Assembly: GCA_965644295.1 (NCBI GenBank)
Contig: CBFFRP010000058.1
Span: 1-64,000, forward strand
From: Paraphysomonas bandaiensis
Lineage: Eukaryota; Chrysophyceae
Length of the DNA stretch: 64,000 bases
Reading direction: 5' to 3'
Shown: positions 54,349 to 64,000 of the stretch, piece after piece
Layout: each line of letters starts with the position of its first letter
Position numbering within the stretch: the first letter of the stretch is position 1
Notes under the pieces: generated by a model
Databases searched by the model: none
Told to the model about the DNA's origin: nothing
What the model saw: the letters and a program-made list of their open reading frames with translations, nothing else
Made by a program: the position numbers and the translations under genes

Positions 54349-54957
54349 TTATGCCTTGATCTCTCTACAATTAGAACAGTCACTGTCATCACACAGATTG
54401 ACAATCTCCTCATCATAAAGGTTTACCTCACCCAGGGTGGACACACTAGTCAACACCCGTACGCTTACCACACAAGTCTCCCTAGACTCAGCAGGTGCAG
54501 TACCACTGATCTCACTAGACGCAAAAGGTACAGTCTCACGGTCACGATTCGCACTAATCTCACTAGACTTCGTATACACAGTATCACTAGGCAAAGTACG
54601 AAGGGACATTCTCTTCCCTGGAATCTCATCCGCCGTATAGACTTATTGGGCGCACCACCCGAAGCAGGCGTGTAGATGAAGATCCACCCCTTTTTTTCAT
54701 TACAAAAACGAGGTTTTTATAGTACAGCCGCCTCACTAGATACAGCACCCGCACTACTCTCTGGCAAAGTACGAAGGGACAATCTCTTCCCTGGAATCTC
54801 ATCCGCCGTATAGACTTGTTATATGTTCCCCACGAAGCCGGCGTAGATGAAGACCCACCTCTCTTGTCGTCACAAGAACGAGGTTTTTAGTACAGCCGGC
54901 GGTTATACACGTCTATATCGACTTCAAGATAGCTGAACTCTGCAACAGTTCGGACCA
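54349..54957 (-). other. unassigned 86-codon frame and a 170-bp imperfect duplication
   Basis: A minus-strand frame at 54349-54609 is Ser/Thr/Glu-rich with repeats of SSEISG and ends CDDSDCSNCREIKA; it may be an upstream part of the same Copia polyprotein or a host exon. 54590-54720 and 54763-54895 are similar direct copies (TACGAAGGGACA...TCTCTTCCCTGGAATCTCA). Confidence 0.35.
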
Positions 54958-55912
54958 GTGGGTCACTCCTCATCACTTGCGCTCCCATCGATAGACCACT
55001 ACACCCCCATCCAGGCCATCACCCTTGGAGGGGAACCCAAGAGCGCCGCCATATCCATATTGCAACGTCACGATCACAACCACCCAAACCTCGACCTGTA
55101 CATCACTAGCCTGGTCCAATGGGGACAACAGCTCGGAATCCGACTGCAGCCCCCATCCCCGGCCACACCCCAATTCCGAGAAACCATCGACATGGTTCAA
55201 TCACAGCTCCAACTGCACGATAATCATCCACATGATTTTCAAGCCATCTTCACTGATGGTTCTTTCACTCGCACTAACCTCTCTCCTGCTCACCTACTAG
55301 GTGATTCCCACACGCAGCCCGCAACGCACAACGGGGGGGCAGCAATTGTCTGGCTTCCGCCCAAAACCAACTGGAGCACAGGAATAACCAAAATCCTTCG
55401 ACTTACAGCCCCTGAGCATACCCTACCTGGGCTCACCCCATACACCTACGAGACCCTGGCAATGTCAGCAGCCCTCACGTCCTCTAAACTCATACCCCCC
55501 TCCGTACCTATGTGCACCGACTGCCAAACACGAACCACGGAAGCCCTCTCCCGTCGGCGGCGAGCCCTCGGCACAAAACCACAGGGTATCTTTTACGAAT
55601 GCCTCGCCACAGAAAATCATCGACAGCGGCCAATCCGATGGGTCCGCTCCCATCCAGAACGCCGAACGCAAGATCGGAACAAATGGACCTACAGTGACTA
55701 TGGCATTTACATAGCTGACGCTGCCGCCAGTGGGGAGTGGTCGACGGTAGACAAAATACTAGGCGGCACAAACTACAGCGTAGTCACAACTGAGATCACA
55801 CATCTCATCGACGAATTCCTCACTGCCGGCCAATGGCAATGGAGAAGATATGACAAATTCCTCCACACCGACTGCGGACCCATGCTCGGGGACGTCACCG
55901 ATCTCCATATAT
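54958..55912 (+). mobile_element. LINE-B fragment, truncated at both ends, open frame
   Basis: A 318-codon frame begins in the RT-RNase H linker (AITLGGEPKSAAISILQRHD) and runs through the whole RNase H (FTDGSFTRTN, YETLAMSAAL, MCTDCQ, YIADAAASGEW). It stops at MLGDVTDLHI, where the tail of the opposite-strand LINE-A copy starts. Compared with other copies it lacks three residues after CTDCQ (the AVQ of CQAVQTRT), right beside the catalytic Asp. There is no start codon context, so it is a dead fragment despite the open frame. Confidence 0.85.
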
Positions 55913-58900
55913 GAAAGTCTGATTATTACATGAGTACAGTTGCGTACAGAAACTAGTTTATGTCTATAGACTAGCTAATAACTAGATTTGCTATATACTA
56001 CTAGTGGCGGGCAACCGTCTCGGGACTGCTTGTGCATCGCTGCGAGCACCATGGTGCAACCGTCCCTTGTAGTGAGGTTAGTCGGGGGGTCTACCTTTGG
56101 GCAATGTGTCTGGCGGGCCTGTGCCATGGATTATGTGGGGGGTGGGTGAGGCGAGTTGTATATGAGAGTGCAAGTAGTAGGTGGTGGAGATGGTGCTGGT
56201 TGTTGAGGTGGGGTTTCGGCTACAAGTAAGGAGAAGTTGTTTCCGGAGTGGTTGCGCTTGCCTCTGTCGGGTCTGGGCTCTTGCAGAGAGTGTAGTTCGT
56301 GGGGTGGATGTCGCCTGGAGTAGCTGGAGTACTTTTGGTGTCGGGTGGGTATCCTGGGGCTGGCGGGGCTTTGCGTGTGTCGGGACCGGTGTCGCCGGTG
56401 CCGTGTCTACGTTGTGGTGTCTGTGTCCCCTATTGCGAAGCATGCGGAGCCCTCCATCATATAGGGGGAGTAGGATAGAGGCGATGGATTTTTCTAGGGC
56501 GTGGAATTGATGTTCGAGCAGTGAGCTGGATATGTGGCGTCCGAATGCGTCGGCCATTTGTGTGGCAGTAATGTGGCCGGTCCAGTAGCGCTCAACCTGG
56601 GGGGTGGCTGGGTTCCATGCGGCTTTGGCTAGTTTGGTTATGGCGGTGTAAAACCAGGGATGGGGGAGCGTGCGTGTGCGAAGTTTGTCAAGCTTATTGT
56701 GGTGTGCTTGGTGGACATCTTCACGTATGTGAATGATGTCAGGGTGAGTGCAGGTGAGAAGCATGTGCGCCATGTTGTCTGTGGGGTGTGCACAGTCTGC
56801 GCATGTGGAAGCCGTTGTGCGATCGTGTCCGGATTTTCCTTTGGCTCGGTTTCTACCCATTGCAAAGGATTTGTCCCATACGTATGCCGTCTCGCGTATA
56901 CGCTCTGCGAGGGGGATGTAGTGTTTGGAGGAGTTATGGGTACGGAGGGGATGGAGCTTGTGTGGGAGCCTTGTTCCGCTGCGTGTCCAATACTGCGGGT
57001 CTCGTTGCGTTTGTGCAGCATACATGCTATCTCGTCGGAGGGTGTAGTGATGGAGGTCCCACTGGTGGTGGAGATCTGTAACGTCTCCTAGCATAGGACC
57101 GAGGTCTGTGAGGAGGTGTGTATCGTATCTACGCCAGTGCCATTGACCCGTGGTGAAGAATTCTTCCAGTATGTGCGTAGCGTCTGTTGTGACAACACTG
57201 TAGTTGGAGGCTCCGAGCACTTTGTCTAGTGTCTTCCAGTCGCCGCTGGCGGCGGCGTCAGCTATATAAATGCCGTGGTCAGTGTAGGTCCAGTTGCTTT
57301 GATCTTGTGTTCTACGTTCGGGGTGCGAACGCGTCCATTGTATTGGGCGCTGTTTAAGAGCTGTGGTGGCGAGGCATTCGTAAAATATTCCCTGGGGCTT
57401 TGTTCCGAGGGCGCGCCGTCTGTGTGAGAGGGCCTCTTTGGTCCGCGTCTGTACCGCCTGGCAGTCAGTCCAGATTGGCACGGAAGAGTGGAGTACATTG
57501 GAGAATGTCAGTGCTGCTGACATTGCAAGGGTTTCGTAGGTGTATGCGTTGAGGCCAGGCGCTGTGTACTGTGGTGCCGTAAGTTGTAGGATTTTGGTTT
57601 GTCTGTGACCCCAGGTGTTCTTGGGCGGGAGCCATACAATTGCAGCTCCTCCGTCGTGAGAATTGGGCTGTGTGTGGGTGTTGCCGAGTAGGTGAGCAGG
57701 GGTGAGGTGTGTGCGTGTGAAGGATCCATCCGTGAAGATGGCTTTGTAAGCATATTTGTGATCATTGTACAGTTGTAGCTGTGATTGGACTTTGTCAATG
57801 GTAGCTCGGAATTGTGGCGTAGCTGGGGAGGGAGGTTGTATTCTGATGCCTAGTTGTTGCCCCCATTGTACCAGACTGGTGATGTACGTGTCAACGTCCT
57901 GGGGGGGGTGCTCGTAGCGTTGCAAGGGCGATATGGCCGCACTCTTGGGCTGTCCTCCGAGTGTGAGAGCTCGTTGAAGAGTATGCCATTTCTGAGTCTG
58001 GGCGTGGGTTGAAAATTTGCGCAGTCCAAGCCCTTTGTATTTCGGGGGAAGGTAGATAAGATCCGTGGGATATCCAGGGGGAGACGGAGTATTTTCCTAG
58101 CGGCCTGCGCGAGTAGTTTGTCTATGGCGATGTATTTAGCGTATGTCCAGGATGCTTTGGTGGCCTTGTATAGTAGGGTCGGGAGTATTTGTGTGTTGAG
58201 GACGAGTAGCTTGCAGTCAGGTGTCGCGCATTTGGATCGTAGAACTGCCGTGGATGTGGCTATGTAGGTGGTGCACCAGCTGTGGGAGTCGGTGTCCTTT
58301 ACTGAGAATGGAAGTTGTACGCCGAGATACTTGGTGGAATTGGTGGTTGTTCGGATGGGGATGGGGTGTGGGCACCAGTTCCAGTCTCTTATGATGATGT
58401 GTGGGTTTGATTCTAACATGGCCGTCACCGCAAATGGGGCTCCCAGGGCAATGCATTCAGTTTTGGGGATGTTTAGTTGCATTCCGGAGAAGGCGCAGAA
58501 GGATGAGAGTTTGTCGGCCTTGAGCTGAGTGGCCTCAATGGAAGTTGTGATTTGGGAGAGGTCATCTGCGTACGCCTCATCTTGGCTATCATCATGTAGG
58601 TCAGACCAGCATAGGATCATGTCAAAGATGACGATCCATGCAACTGTGGATTCAGTTCCACCTTGTGTGACCCCTCTCTCCGCGGAGAATTCCATGTCAG
58701 GGTGCTGGATAAAGGAGCCATCTGAGCCAAGCAGTTCTTCGAGTGATCGGGGATCGATGTTGTCGGCCATGTGTGGGGTCCAGATGAAGGTGCGACCCCC
58801 ATCGTCGAGGTCGCTTAGCCATTTGATCGTGTCATCGGGGACACCAAGTCTTGCCCATGCTAATTTGAGAAGATTGGGTGCGATGGAGTCGAAGGCCTTT

Positions 58901-59130
58901 TGAAAGTCCCAGAAGGTGCAGAGTTTCACATGCCCGGTAAGTTTGGCCAGTTCCGTGGCCGCGAGGACTCGTAGAATGGCCGTGTCCGTGCCGTGTCGCC
59001 ATCGATAGCCGTGTTGCGCAGGGTGTAGGACTTCATCTTCTTCCCATATGTGGAGGAGCCGGTGGGTGATGATACGGGTCATTAGTTTGCGCAAAACCTC
59101 TAGGAGCCCTATCGGTCGGAGGTTCTTTAG
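55913..59130 (-). mobile_element. LINE-A copy 2: RT, RNase H and C-terminal finger, one frameshift
   Basis: The longest LINE here. The frame up to 59130 starts at LKNLRPIGLLEVLRKLMTRI. RT shows CTFWDFQKAFDSI, ERGVTQGGTES and EAYADDLSQ (catalytic YADD). One missing C in a C-run (58077-58081) shifts it into the frame 57925-56078. That frame holds RNase H (FTDGSFTRTH, YETLAMSAAL, TDCQAV, YIADAAASGDW; all four acidic residues present), then a CCHC-like finger (CADCAHPTDNMAHMLLTC; C-x2-C-x8-H-x4-C) and LLPLYDGG. The 3' UTR has the hairpin at 56027-56048. Without the shift the protein would be intact from the RT onward. The RNase H and C-terminal finger suggest an I- or R1-like clade. Confidence 0.9.
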
Positions 59131-59420
59131 AGACGTGTGTCCACTTGTACGTATTGGCAGTCAGCATCGTATTTTTCGGAAATATAATGAATCAAAAATA
59201 CGCTATACTGCTGAAGTACAACTACGGCTGGAATACAGATAATTCTTGACTCAATATTAGAGGCATCTTTGAACAAAAATATACAGAGGATGCCCATACG
59301 TAATCCGAGAGTGAAGTGTGTCTTCATCCGAAGATAAGATGCAGACTGTACATACACACACAGTCCACTAGAGCCCCCCCTTGTAGCATATTAACCTCAC
59401 TGGTCTTTTGTGGTATGTGA
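59131..59420. repeat. foreign insert within the LINE-A copy, related to the TIR element
   Basis: Interrupts LINE-A between its linker and RT. 59149-59280 resembles 12217-12350 (GTACGTAT-GGCAGTCAGCAT, later ACAACTACGGCTGGAAT). It is AT-rich, unlike the LINE on either side. Ends and target duplication were not resolved, and part of the LINE appears lost at the junction. Confidence 0.5.
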
Positions 59421-60280
59421 TTAGTTTGACGCCTCGGCGTTACAGGCGGAGTGTGGATGCAAGGGTGTGTTCATGTCGGCGCCAGCTGCGAGCTCGTGCC
59501 ACCAGGTGTCGTCATGATGTAGCTTGTGGGCGACTGGGTCAAGTCCGGATGGGATGGAGTGGTGGGCTGTGAAATGTTTGTTCAGCTCGTCCTGTATGTC
59601 TATGGGGAGGGTTAGGGTGGCTCCGTCCTCTAGGGTGAGTCGGGTGAGGGGTGGCGTCTGTTTGCGCTTCAATCCTATTGTCTGAAGGACTTTTCCGATG
59701 TGTTGGAGTTCCAGGTGGGCTTGGATGGTGTGGGTCCTGTGGGTCATACGCTTCCTCATTTCTGTTCTTGCTCTTCCTTGGAGCATTCGGGTAAGGTTAT
59801 CCCGTAGGGTGTCAAAGTGTGTGCTATTGATGGTCGCAACAGTCCATGTCAGCATCTGGCGTGGATCCACGGCAGGCTTGATGATGGTGGTGGGTGGGTG
59901 GGATGGGTCCTCTGAAGCGTGGTCCAGGGCGGCTATGGTGACCTCCCATCGCTGGAGGCCTCTTCGTGTAAGACTGTAGAGACGTGTGTCATCTACATGA
60001 GGGTGGAGATAGCCGGCTCTGTTGAAAAACTTTCTCTTTAGGTAGATGACTAAGTGGAGCGCTGTTTGAATAACTCTCATTTCCGCAGAAAAGCCGTCTT
60101 TGAAGCGGAAACGTTTGCGTTGGCAGAGGTGGTGAATGCGTGTTTTCTTCGTTCTATTTGCGCTACGGGTGTCGTGAGCCGCGTCGATGGTGATGCGATG
60201 GATTAGTGCTAGTTTGGTGGCGGCGCGGTCGGCAGGGTGTGGGTGTGCCGAGGGCTCCGGGAGGGATTGATGATGTGTTA
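59421..60280 (-). pseudogene. LINE-A ORF2 linker region between endonuclease and RT
   Basis: A GC-rich minus-strand frame continues the LINE upstream of RT. It is open to about 60280, beyond the first Met at 60080. The segment HIGKVLQTIGLKRKQTPPLT, then LEDGATLTLPIDIQDELNKH, has the look of the linker preceding RT in non-LTR elements (a variable helix, then a turn and an N-K-H-F segment). The endonuclease domain is missing; the element is cut at about 60285 by a plus-strand Copia piece. Only the location and composition support the assignment. Confidence 0.6.
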
Positions 60281-60284
60281 ATGG

Positions 60285-61491
60285 ATTATATCCAGTTCGA
60301 CTCGAAGACTTACTTCAGCTTGGAGAAGAATCCTCAGCAGCACTTGAGGAGCAGGGGTTTGATGACCAGCGAATTCTATGGCACAAAAGACTTGGCCATG
60401 TCAACTATGATAAACTGACTGAGTCCGACCGCCGAGGCCTAGTTGATGGAATAAATCTGGACAAGAAATATTTCAGAAAAAAGCACAAAAAAACGATATG
60501 CAAATGTAATACCTGCATGCGATCGAAACTCACTAGAAAGAACTTCAGGACTCCACGCCAGTTGATGAACTTAGACAACAACCCAAAGGAGAGAGGGGTG
60601 CTCAGTGCAGATACGATGGAAGTCCTAAACACGCCATCGATGGAAGGCTACAAACATGTGTTACTATTCAAGCACAGTGATGCAAAACATGTATGGGCTT
60701 ATGGGTTGAAAAACAAGACTGGGAGTGAAGTGTTAAAGTGTATGAAGGACATGGTAGAGACCCAACTTGTCAAAGAAGGATTGCAACTACGACGATATCA
60801 TGCAGATGGCGCAGGAGAATTAGTAGGGCAACATGTCAGGCAGTACTTACGTGAAACCACCAGCACAAGGACTGTACAGGTTACTTGGACTCCACGTGAT
60901 ACACCCGAAATGAATTCGCTATCGGAACGAACTAATCGTACAGTGAAGGAGATGGCTCTTGCTATATTGCTCGATAGTGGCATGCCATCAGTATTTTGGT
61001 TCAAAGCAGTCTTGCATGCTGTATATCTGATCAACAGGTTACCTACGAAGACAACGAAAGGATACATCTCACCTTTTGAGTATATTACTGGAACCGCACC
61101 AGATGTGAGTGACTTGAAGATCTGGGGCTGCAAGGCATGGGCTATTGTGCCGAAGGAGCAGCGCCGCAAAGAGTGGAAAGAAAAGGGAAAGCCTGGATAC
61201 TATATGGGACAATGTCAACAACCTGTAGGACACCAAATATATATTCCAGACCTGAATGCTATTATTGTTGCGGTCAATGCACAGTTTGATGAGTCTATTC
61301 CAGAGCGTTCACAGGAGTATTTCGACGAAATAGATAATCTACAAATTGACACCTCAGAAACAGCAGAGAGTGTAAATGATTATCAGTACCTGGTGGGCCT
61401 CAGACATCTTGATGGACACCTGTACTGTAAGCCGATATACATGATACGCCAAACAGAGCAACAACAAATGGTGTATAACCATTATATTTGA
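60285..61491 (+). pseudogene. Copia GAG-pre-integrase and integrase, truncated
   Basis: Begins with LWHKRLGHVNYDKLTESDRR (pre-integrase finger; the second half CKCNTCMRSKLTRKNF) across one frame break near 60418. The integrase core follows in the frame 60517-61491: D in LSADTMEVL, D in RYHADGAGELV, E in EMNSLSERTNRTVKEMA, then YLINRLPTK, GCKAWAIVPKEQR and PGYYMGQ. All three catalytic acids are present. The frame ends at 61491 before RT. This is a fairly young fragment, missing gag, protease and RT. Confidence 0.88.
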
Positions 61492-62318
61492 TACATCACC
61501 AGAGAGAAAGAAGCAGACGAAGATAATGATCCATATAATATATATATGCTGCTGACGAACAGAGCAACATCCTCTGGGAACACATATTGGAGTACAAGCT
61601 GGTGCACAGTGAAACCCTTGTGGATAAGATAAAGCAATCATCATCGTCGAACTCTTGATAAATAACTACTCTCGTTGAATAAAGAGAAGAGAATCCATGC
61701 TCTCAAACACAACTGCTGTGCGAGGCTAACATATGACTCACAACAAGCGATCTCTTACTGCAGGGTTGACTCCCTGAGAAGGCGAATAGTAGTCATCGAA
61801 AGAATATTCACAGCCATCAACATGAAGTCTAACCACTCCTGGTGTATCACCGGACAAAGCGTCTCAAGGTGTCAAAATCAGCACACATGGTGGAGACAAG
61901 TCATCAAAATCAGATTGACTGGAATGGACATGTGCATTAGTGTATACACTACTGTCATCTCCTTAAAGTCATATATTACACACTGCAGGAACTCAAACAA
62001 GGAACAGACAGACTGTCGATTTGTTTTCAGTGCCCAAAAAAAATGCATATTCTCCGGAAATATTCTCTTAAAAATAACGATTTTCCGAGTTTTAACAAAA
62101 AGGTACATATTTTCCGGAAATTGATTCCAAAACCCCCGGATTTTCGAGTTTTCGAGAAACAGCAGAGTTCAAAGGAAGCACATTGTGTATTTCGTCTGTG
62201 TACAGATGACAGGCTTGTTTCATATGTTGATGCCGTCATTCCACCAGTGATGTGGAGGCGAACAAACAAATAAATAAGGTTGGTTATCGTAACCATCTGT
62301 TGCCAACAAGTTAAAGTA
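61492..62318. other. non-coding with TTCCGGAAAT-type repeats
   Basis: No gene recognised. Between 62050 and 62160 a motif close to ATATTTTCCGGAAAT...CGAGTTTT occurs two to three times. 61675-62124 holds a 149-codon plus frame without recognisable domains. Confidence 0.35.
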
Positions 62319-62489
62319 TGAAGTACTTTAGAGGAGAAAGGTATATTATATGTTAAGGACAACTGATGTAAACATGTCAATGTGTGATGACAATGAATGG
62401 ATATGCATGCATGTGACATACTATCCATTCATTCATAATACGTAGTGCGTATGTGATAGGAAAACTACGGAAGCGAAGTTTACACTTCA
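62319..62489 (-). repeat. short Copia LTR, first of a pair
   Basis: 171 bp, TG...CA. It repeats at 62537-62709 after a 47-bp gap, with the same AAGTTAAAGTA to the left of both. Confidence 0.7.
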
Positions 62490-62536
62490 ACTCCACCAAT
62501 CAACCTATGTTAGATGTAAATAAATAAGTTAAAGTA

Positions 62537-62709
62537 TGAAGTACTTTAGAGGAGAAAGGTATATTATATATATTAAGGACAACTGATGTAAACATGTCAA
62601 TGTGTGATGACAATTAATGGATATGCATGCATGTGACATACTATCCATTCATTCATAATACGTAGTGCGTATGTGATAGGAAAACTACGGAAGCGAAGTT
62701 TACACTTCA
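62537..62709 (-). repeat. short Copia LTR, second of a pair, with purine tract
   Basis: 173 bp. On the minus strand the purine tract AGGGGGAGAG (62713-62722) directly precedes it, so it is a 3' LTR of an element lying to the right, of which only non-coding DNA remains. Confidence 0.7.
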
Positions 62710-62712
62710 ACT

Positions 62713-62722
62713 CTCCCCCTAA
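62713..62722 (-). promoter_or_regulatory. polypurine tract
   Basis: Minus strand TTTTAGGGGGAGAG ahead of the LTR start TTGAAGTG. Confidence 0.65.
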
Positions 62723-63616
62723 AACTAAGCGTACGTATGTAATGGACAACATGAAAACTAGGTACTAAGCTAGATACTGAAAATAGATACTGAAAACCCG
62801 AAAAGAAAACCATGATGGTATGATGGATGCATGGGAAAACAAAAGGGAAAGTATCCAATAGTAGAATATATATACCATAACTATAAGATATAGTGTGTGC
62901 AGAGGACCAGATGGGGCTTACCATCTACGAGTCATACACTCCCACTAATATAATATATATATAGGTAATGACATATGTATATATAATATATGTATATATA
63001 TATATACTGATATTATGAACACAACGATCATCGTATCGTAGAACCACTATAGTTCTGAAGAAGTCAAACACAAACTTCAAAGCAAACCAATCCACGCTAT
63101 GACAACATACGAGGTTCATATGGAGTAGACGAAGAATTGAATCAACTATATATGCTTGTAATATTGCCTGACATGGTTAAACAAACCAAATATAGAATAT
63201 CATAGCATTGATAATATATATGTACATTGTGTTGATAATATTATAAGATAATGCATAACAATGCACAACAGGTGAATCTTAATGATTATAATCAATATAG
63301 TATTGTATACCTGTCACCTTGAAATGCTTGAAAATCATGAACAGCATAATATGGAAATGCTTTTCTGTTGAATGTCTACATGACAACAATGAAAGAACAG
63401 ATAAAACATATTAAATCACTGGACTATATAGAGCCAGCAGGTAAATACAAACGCTGAACTGATAATTGCATATATCGCATGAAAGTGCGCAATGCAGATT
63501 AAGATAATCGGTGCCTCTATAATAGGGCAGCAGAGTTAAAACTCTGATTGTGAGGCTGTTCTACCTGTGGAACAAAGCCAGCACTATTCCATACTAGTGG
63601 AAATAAAAGAGATATA
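62723..63616. other. non-coding AT-rich DNA
   Basis: Contains a TATATA run at 62948-63006 and only short low-complexity frames. No Copia coding sequence was recognised where the pol end would be expected. Confidence 0.4.
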
Positions 63617-63795
63617 TATGCCTGCCTTTTATAATGATAAGGGGCTAAAATATGATATGCCTGCCATAAATAGGGGGCAATAAACTGATATATGATATGC
63701 CTGCCTTGTATAGGGGGCAATGAACTGATATGCCTGCCTTACCAATGAGGGGCTGTACCATTTGAGTATAAGATGCCTGCTAATGAGCGGCAATA
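63617..63795. repeat. imperfect minisatellite with hairpin units
   Basis: Four to five copies of ATATGCCTGCC, a short spacer, then AGGGGCAAT or similar, about 40-50 bp apart. In each unit TGCC pairs with GGCA. Confidence 0.7.
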
Positions 63796-64000
63796 ATATG
63801 ACTGTGAATCCGACTGCTGTGCCCTATGCGGGGAGCTTGTCGACACGTCAAATGCATCTGATTCATCACAGATAACTCAATATTGGGAGGTGCTGTTCTC
63901 TCAACCGAATCATCGTCGGGAGGTATACGAGCTCCTTCAACAATAGACTTCAATGGAGCGACCGTCAGTCTGAGGGGTCATATCGAAAGCCGGCTGTAAC
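63796..64000. other. unassigned right edge
   Basis: A plus frame (TDNSILGGAVLSTESSSGG) is open for about 45 codons to the stop at the very end. No domain was recognised, and the window ends here. Confidence 0.2.

Noticed and set aside
56660-57091. Plus-strand 143-codon frame
   Set aside because: Antisense of the RNase H/finger region of LINE-A copy 2; it has no domain of its own.
63517-63720. Minus-strand 67-codon frame
   Set aside because: It is a translation of the minisatellite at 63617-63795.

Overview
This window is nuclear DNA of a eukaryote: it has spliceosomal GT-AG introns, chromodomain-type Ty3 and Copia retrotransposons, non-LTR retrotransposons and MITE-like elements, and no operons. 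The host background is AT-rich with many TA/TG runs, while the non-LTR elements are GC-rich. The few introns I can model are very short (45-55 nt), two with TACTAA-type branch points, which suggests a protist or early-branching fungus; the sequence alone does not fix the lineage. Nearly all of the window is mobile DNA in nested layers; only two or three loci look like host genes.

Layout. 1-4.2 kb: two different Gag-like genes on the minus strand, the first cut by the window edge. 4.2-11.85 kb: a decayed LINE-A copy, a decayed Copia, a LINE-B copy on minus and a minus-strand Copia gag/protease piece. That last Copia is interrupted by a 3.45-kb element (11,853-15,298) with matching 24-bp terminal inverted repeats and TA target duplications. 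15.5-16.3 kb: a broken intron-bearing gene. 16.56-20.26 kb: a 1,262-bp near-perfect inverted repeat around a 1.18-kb spacer that itself holds a 760-bp TIR element. 21.3-22.5 kb: a broken DUF7869-like gene. 22.56-25.78 kb: a gag-only LTR element carrying a solo LTR of another family. 26.4-28.1 kb: Copia 3' ends in opposite orientations.

28,375-39,803 is the most informative structure: an 11.4-kb LTR element with 383-bp LTRs and a 5-bp target duplication (ttcta). Its 3' region holds a 129-bp dimeric tandem array (12 units plus one monomer), and a 5.6-kb chromodomain Ty3 element with two identical 317-bp LTRs is inserted inside it. 39.9-41.4 kb: a five-exon gene for a polytopic transporter related to the TLC (nucleotide transporter) family. 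44.6 kb: a small basic protein like UPF0390. 46-53.2 kb: minisatellites, then a duplication-inversion complex of LINE and Copia pieces with 1,302-bp inverted arms and a 1,635-bp direct repeat. 53.5-61.5 kb: Copia 3'-end repeats, a LINE-B fragment, the longest LINE-A copy (RT, RNase H and CCHC finger) and a Copia integrase. 62-64 kb: paired short Copia LTRs and a minisatellite.

Functionally the window works as a layered insertion site: autonomous families (chromodomain Ty3, Copia, RNase H-bearing LINE) sit beside gag-only or coding-poor elements that probably depend on them. No CRISPR array, rRNA or tRNA gene was recognised. Several frameshifts fall in G/C homopolymers, so some of the broken genes may be sequence errors.
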